Source of the DNA: Alphaproteobacteria bacterium
GTDB lineage: Bacteria; Pseudomonadota; Alphaproteobacteria; ATCC43930; CGMCC-115725
Assembly (NCBI GenBank): GCA_019241915.1
Contig: JAFAWI010000555.1
Span: forward strand, 1 to 5,616
Reading direction: 5' to 3'
DNA length: 5,616 nucleotides
The notes below the pieces were generated by a model. That model did no database searches and was not told the origin of the DNA. It worked only from the letters and a program-made list of their open reading frames with translations. Position 1 is the stretch's first letter. Each line of letters opens with the position of its first letter. Shown one piece after another: positions 4,732 through 5,616 of the stretch. Position numbers and translations under genes: made by a program.

Positions 4732-5616
4732 CTAGGCCAGCACTTCTTCGGCGGCGGGGACGGTCTTGACCTCGTGTGCCTGCAGCGCCGGCAGCACCTC
4801 GCGCGCGAAACGCTCGATCTGCGCCATGAACAGGTCGTGCGGCAGCGCCCCGCGGTTGAGCGCGAGTTGCACCTGGTTGGCGCCGGCGCTGTCGGCGGCA
4901 TCGATAATGCGCTGGATGACCTCGTCGGCGGTGCCCAGCGGCATGTGCTCGGCCTGCTCTTCGAGCTGCTCCATCGTCAGGTTGCGGAATTCGGAGCGCA
5001 GATTGGCCGCGGCGCGCAGGTTTTCGGGCCGCACGTAATCGGTAGAGGCTTGCGACGAATAGCCGGTCTGCCGCTGCATCTCGGTCTCGGTGAAGTTGCC
5101 GTGGCTGAACAGGGTGCGGTTGAAATAAAGGATGTGCGGCCCGTATTCGCGCAAGGCCTGCGCCTTCGAATCCGCGACATAGGCGGTAATGCCGAGTGAC
5201 AGATGGTCCGGCGTGATGCGGTGCCCGGCATTGGCCAGGCACTTCGCGTAGAAGCGGATGATGTCGTCGCGCAGTCCGCGGGCGCGGCCGAGCCCTGGGG
5301 TGATCGGCAGATTGTGCCTGCCGGCGAACTCGATCGACTCCTGGCTGCCGACGATCGGGACCCAGATCGGCGGGTGCGGCCGCTGCACGGGCCGCGGCCA
5401 GATGGCGACGTCGTCGTAGCTGTGGAACTGCCCCTTGAACCTGAACACGTCCTCGGTCCAGGCGCGGCGGAGGACCTCGTAGCCCTCCTCGAAGCGGGCG
5501 CGGGACTCGCTCATGGGGATGCCCTGGGCGCGGTATTCGCGCGGCGCGCCTCTGGCGACCCCGGCGATCAGCCGGCCGTTGGAGAGGCAGTCCAGCATGG
5601 CCAGCTCCTCGGCCAG
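4732..5616 (-). CDS. LLM-class (luciferase-like) flavin-dependent monooxygenase, N-terminus beyond window
   Basis: These are the C-terminal 294 residues of a bacterial-luciferase-family TIM-barrel enzyme. The family uses reduced flavin (FMNH2 or F420) and, in monooxygenase members, O2 to oxidise small organic substrates in the cytoplasm. The reading frame is open to the right edge. The visible part starts at LAEELAMLDCLSNGRLIAG (residues 1-19), which corresponds roughly to residue 80-100 of a full-length member, so about a quarter is off-window. Other family landmarks are RFEEGYEVLRRAW (41-53), AIWPRPVQRPHPPIWVP (71-87) with the following SQESIEFAGR, and a C-terminal PLGTADEVIQRI (226-237), the usual cofactor-pocket end of the barrel. 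The C-terminus looks complete (AREVLPALQAHEV, then a short tail). The small FMN-reductase-like ORF follows after four bases, then the regulator gene, so the three probably share a transcript whose promoter lies off-window. The substrate is unknown. Confidence 0.92.
   Translation of the reverse strand: MAEELAMLDCLSNGRLIAGVARGAPREYRAQGIPMSESRARFEEGYEVLRRAWTEDVFRFKGQFHSYDDVAIWPRPVQRPHPPIWVPIVGSQESIEFAGRHNLPITPGLGRARGLRDDIIRFYAKCLANAGHRITPDHLSLGITAYVADSKAQALREYGPHILYFNRTLFSHGNFTETEMQRQTGYSSQASTDYVRPENLRAAANLRSEFRNLTMEQLEEQAEHMPLGTADEVIQRIIDAADSAGANQVQLALNRGALPHDLFMAQIERFAREVLPALQAHEVKTVPAAEEVLA

Noticed and set aside
4414..5199. A 261-codon plus-strand open reading frame over the monooxygenase 3' half
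   Set aside because: It is antisense to the well-supported LLM monooxygenase and the regulator start, with no domain pattern.

Overview
This is a high-GC window (about two-thirds G+C by eye). Gene style and protein content suggest an alphaproteobacterium of the Bradyrhizobium/Rhodopseudomonas type. That placement is an inference from protein resemblance and codon use, not from a marker gene. Every gene I can support lies on the minus strand, so transcription runs from the high coordinates to the low ones. Many long plus-strand reading frames are antisense shadows of these genes, produced by GC-rich codon bias.

In transcription order: (1) A luciferase-like (LLM) flavin-dependent monooxygenase, cut by the right window edge, ends at 4732. 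(2) Four bases later comes a 65-codon ORF (4727-4530) that resembles the C-terminal end of an NAD(P)H-dependent FMN reductase. It may be a remnant or a small protein of its own. (3) One base after its stop comes a GTG start for a Crp/Fnr-type regulator (4528-3782). These three form one tightly packed unit. (4) A 138-base gap follows. It holds a perfect 17-bp palindrome and a candidate -10 box placed like a class II activated promoter. (5) A 12-TM major facilitator of the metabolite:H+ symporter type follows (3643-2318), with a strong Shine-Dalgarno. (6) A roughly 240-base non-coding stretch (2081-2317) carries three clustered inverted repeats. (7) A small single-pass membrane protein follows (2080-1814). 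(8) Last is a molybdenum-hydroxylase large subunit, form II CoxL-like, starting at 1702 and running off the left edge.

Read together, the window looks like part of an accessory catabolic region: an importer for a small organic acid or similar metabolite, a local Crp/Fnr-type regulator, a flavin monooxygenase and a molybdopterin hydroxylase. The substrate cannot be read from the sequence. I see no tRNA, rRNA, CRISPR array, insertion sequence or phage gene. I found no clearly new system. The points most worth checking are the palindrome/promoter beside the regulator gene, the FMN-reductase-like 65-codon ORF, and the small membrane protein placed before an apparently unaccompanied CoxL-like gene.
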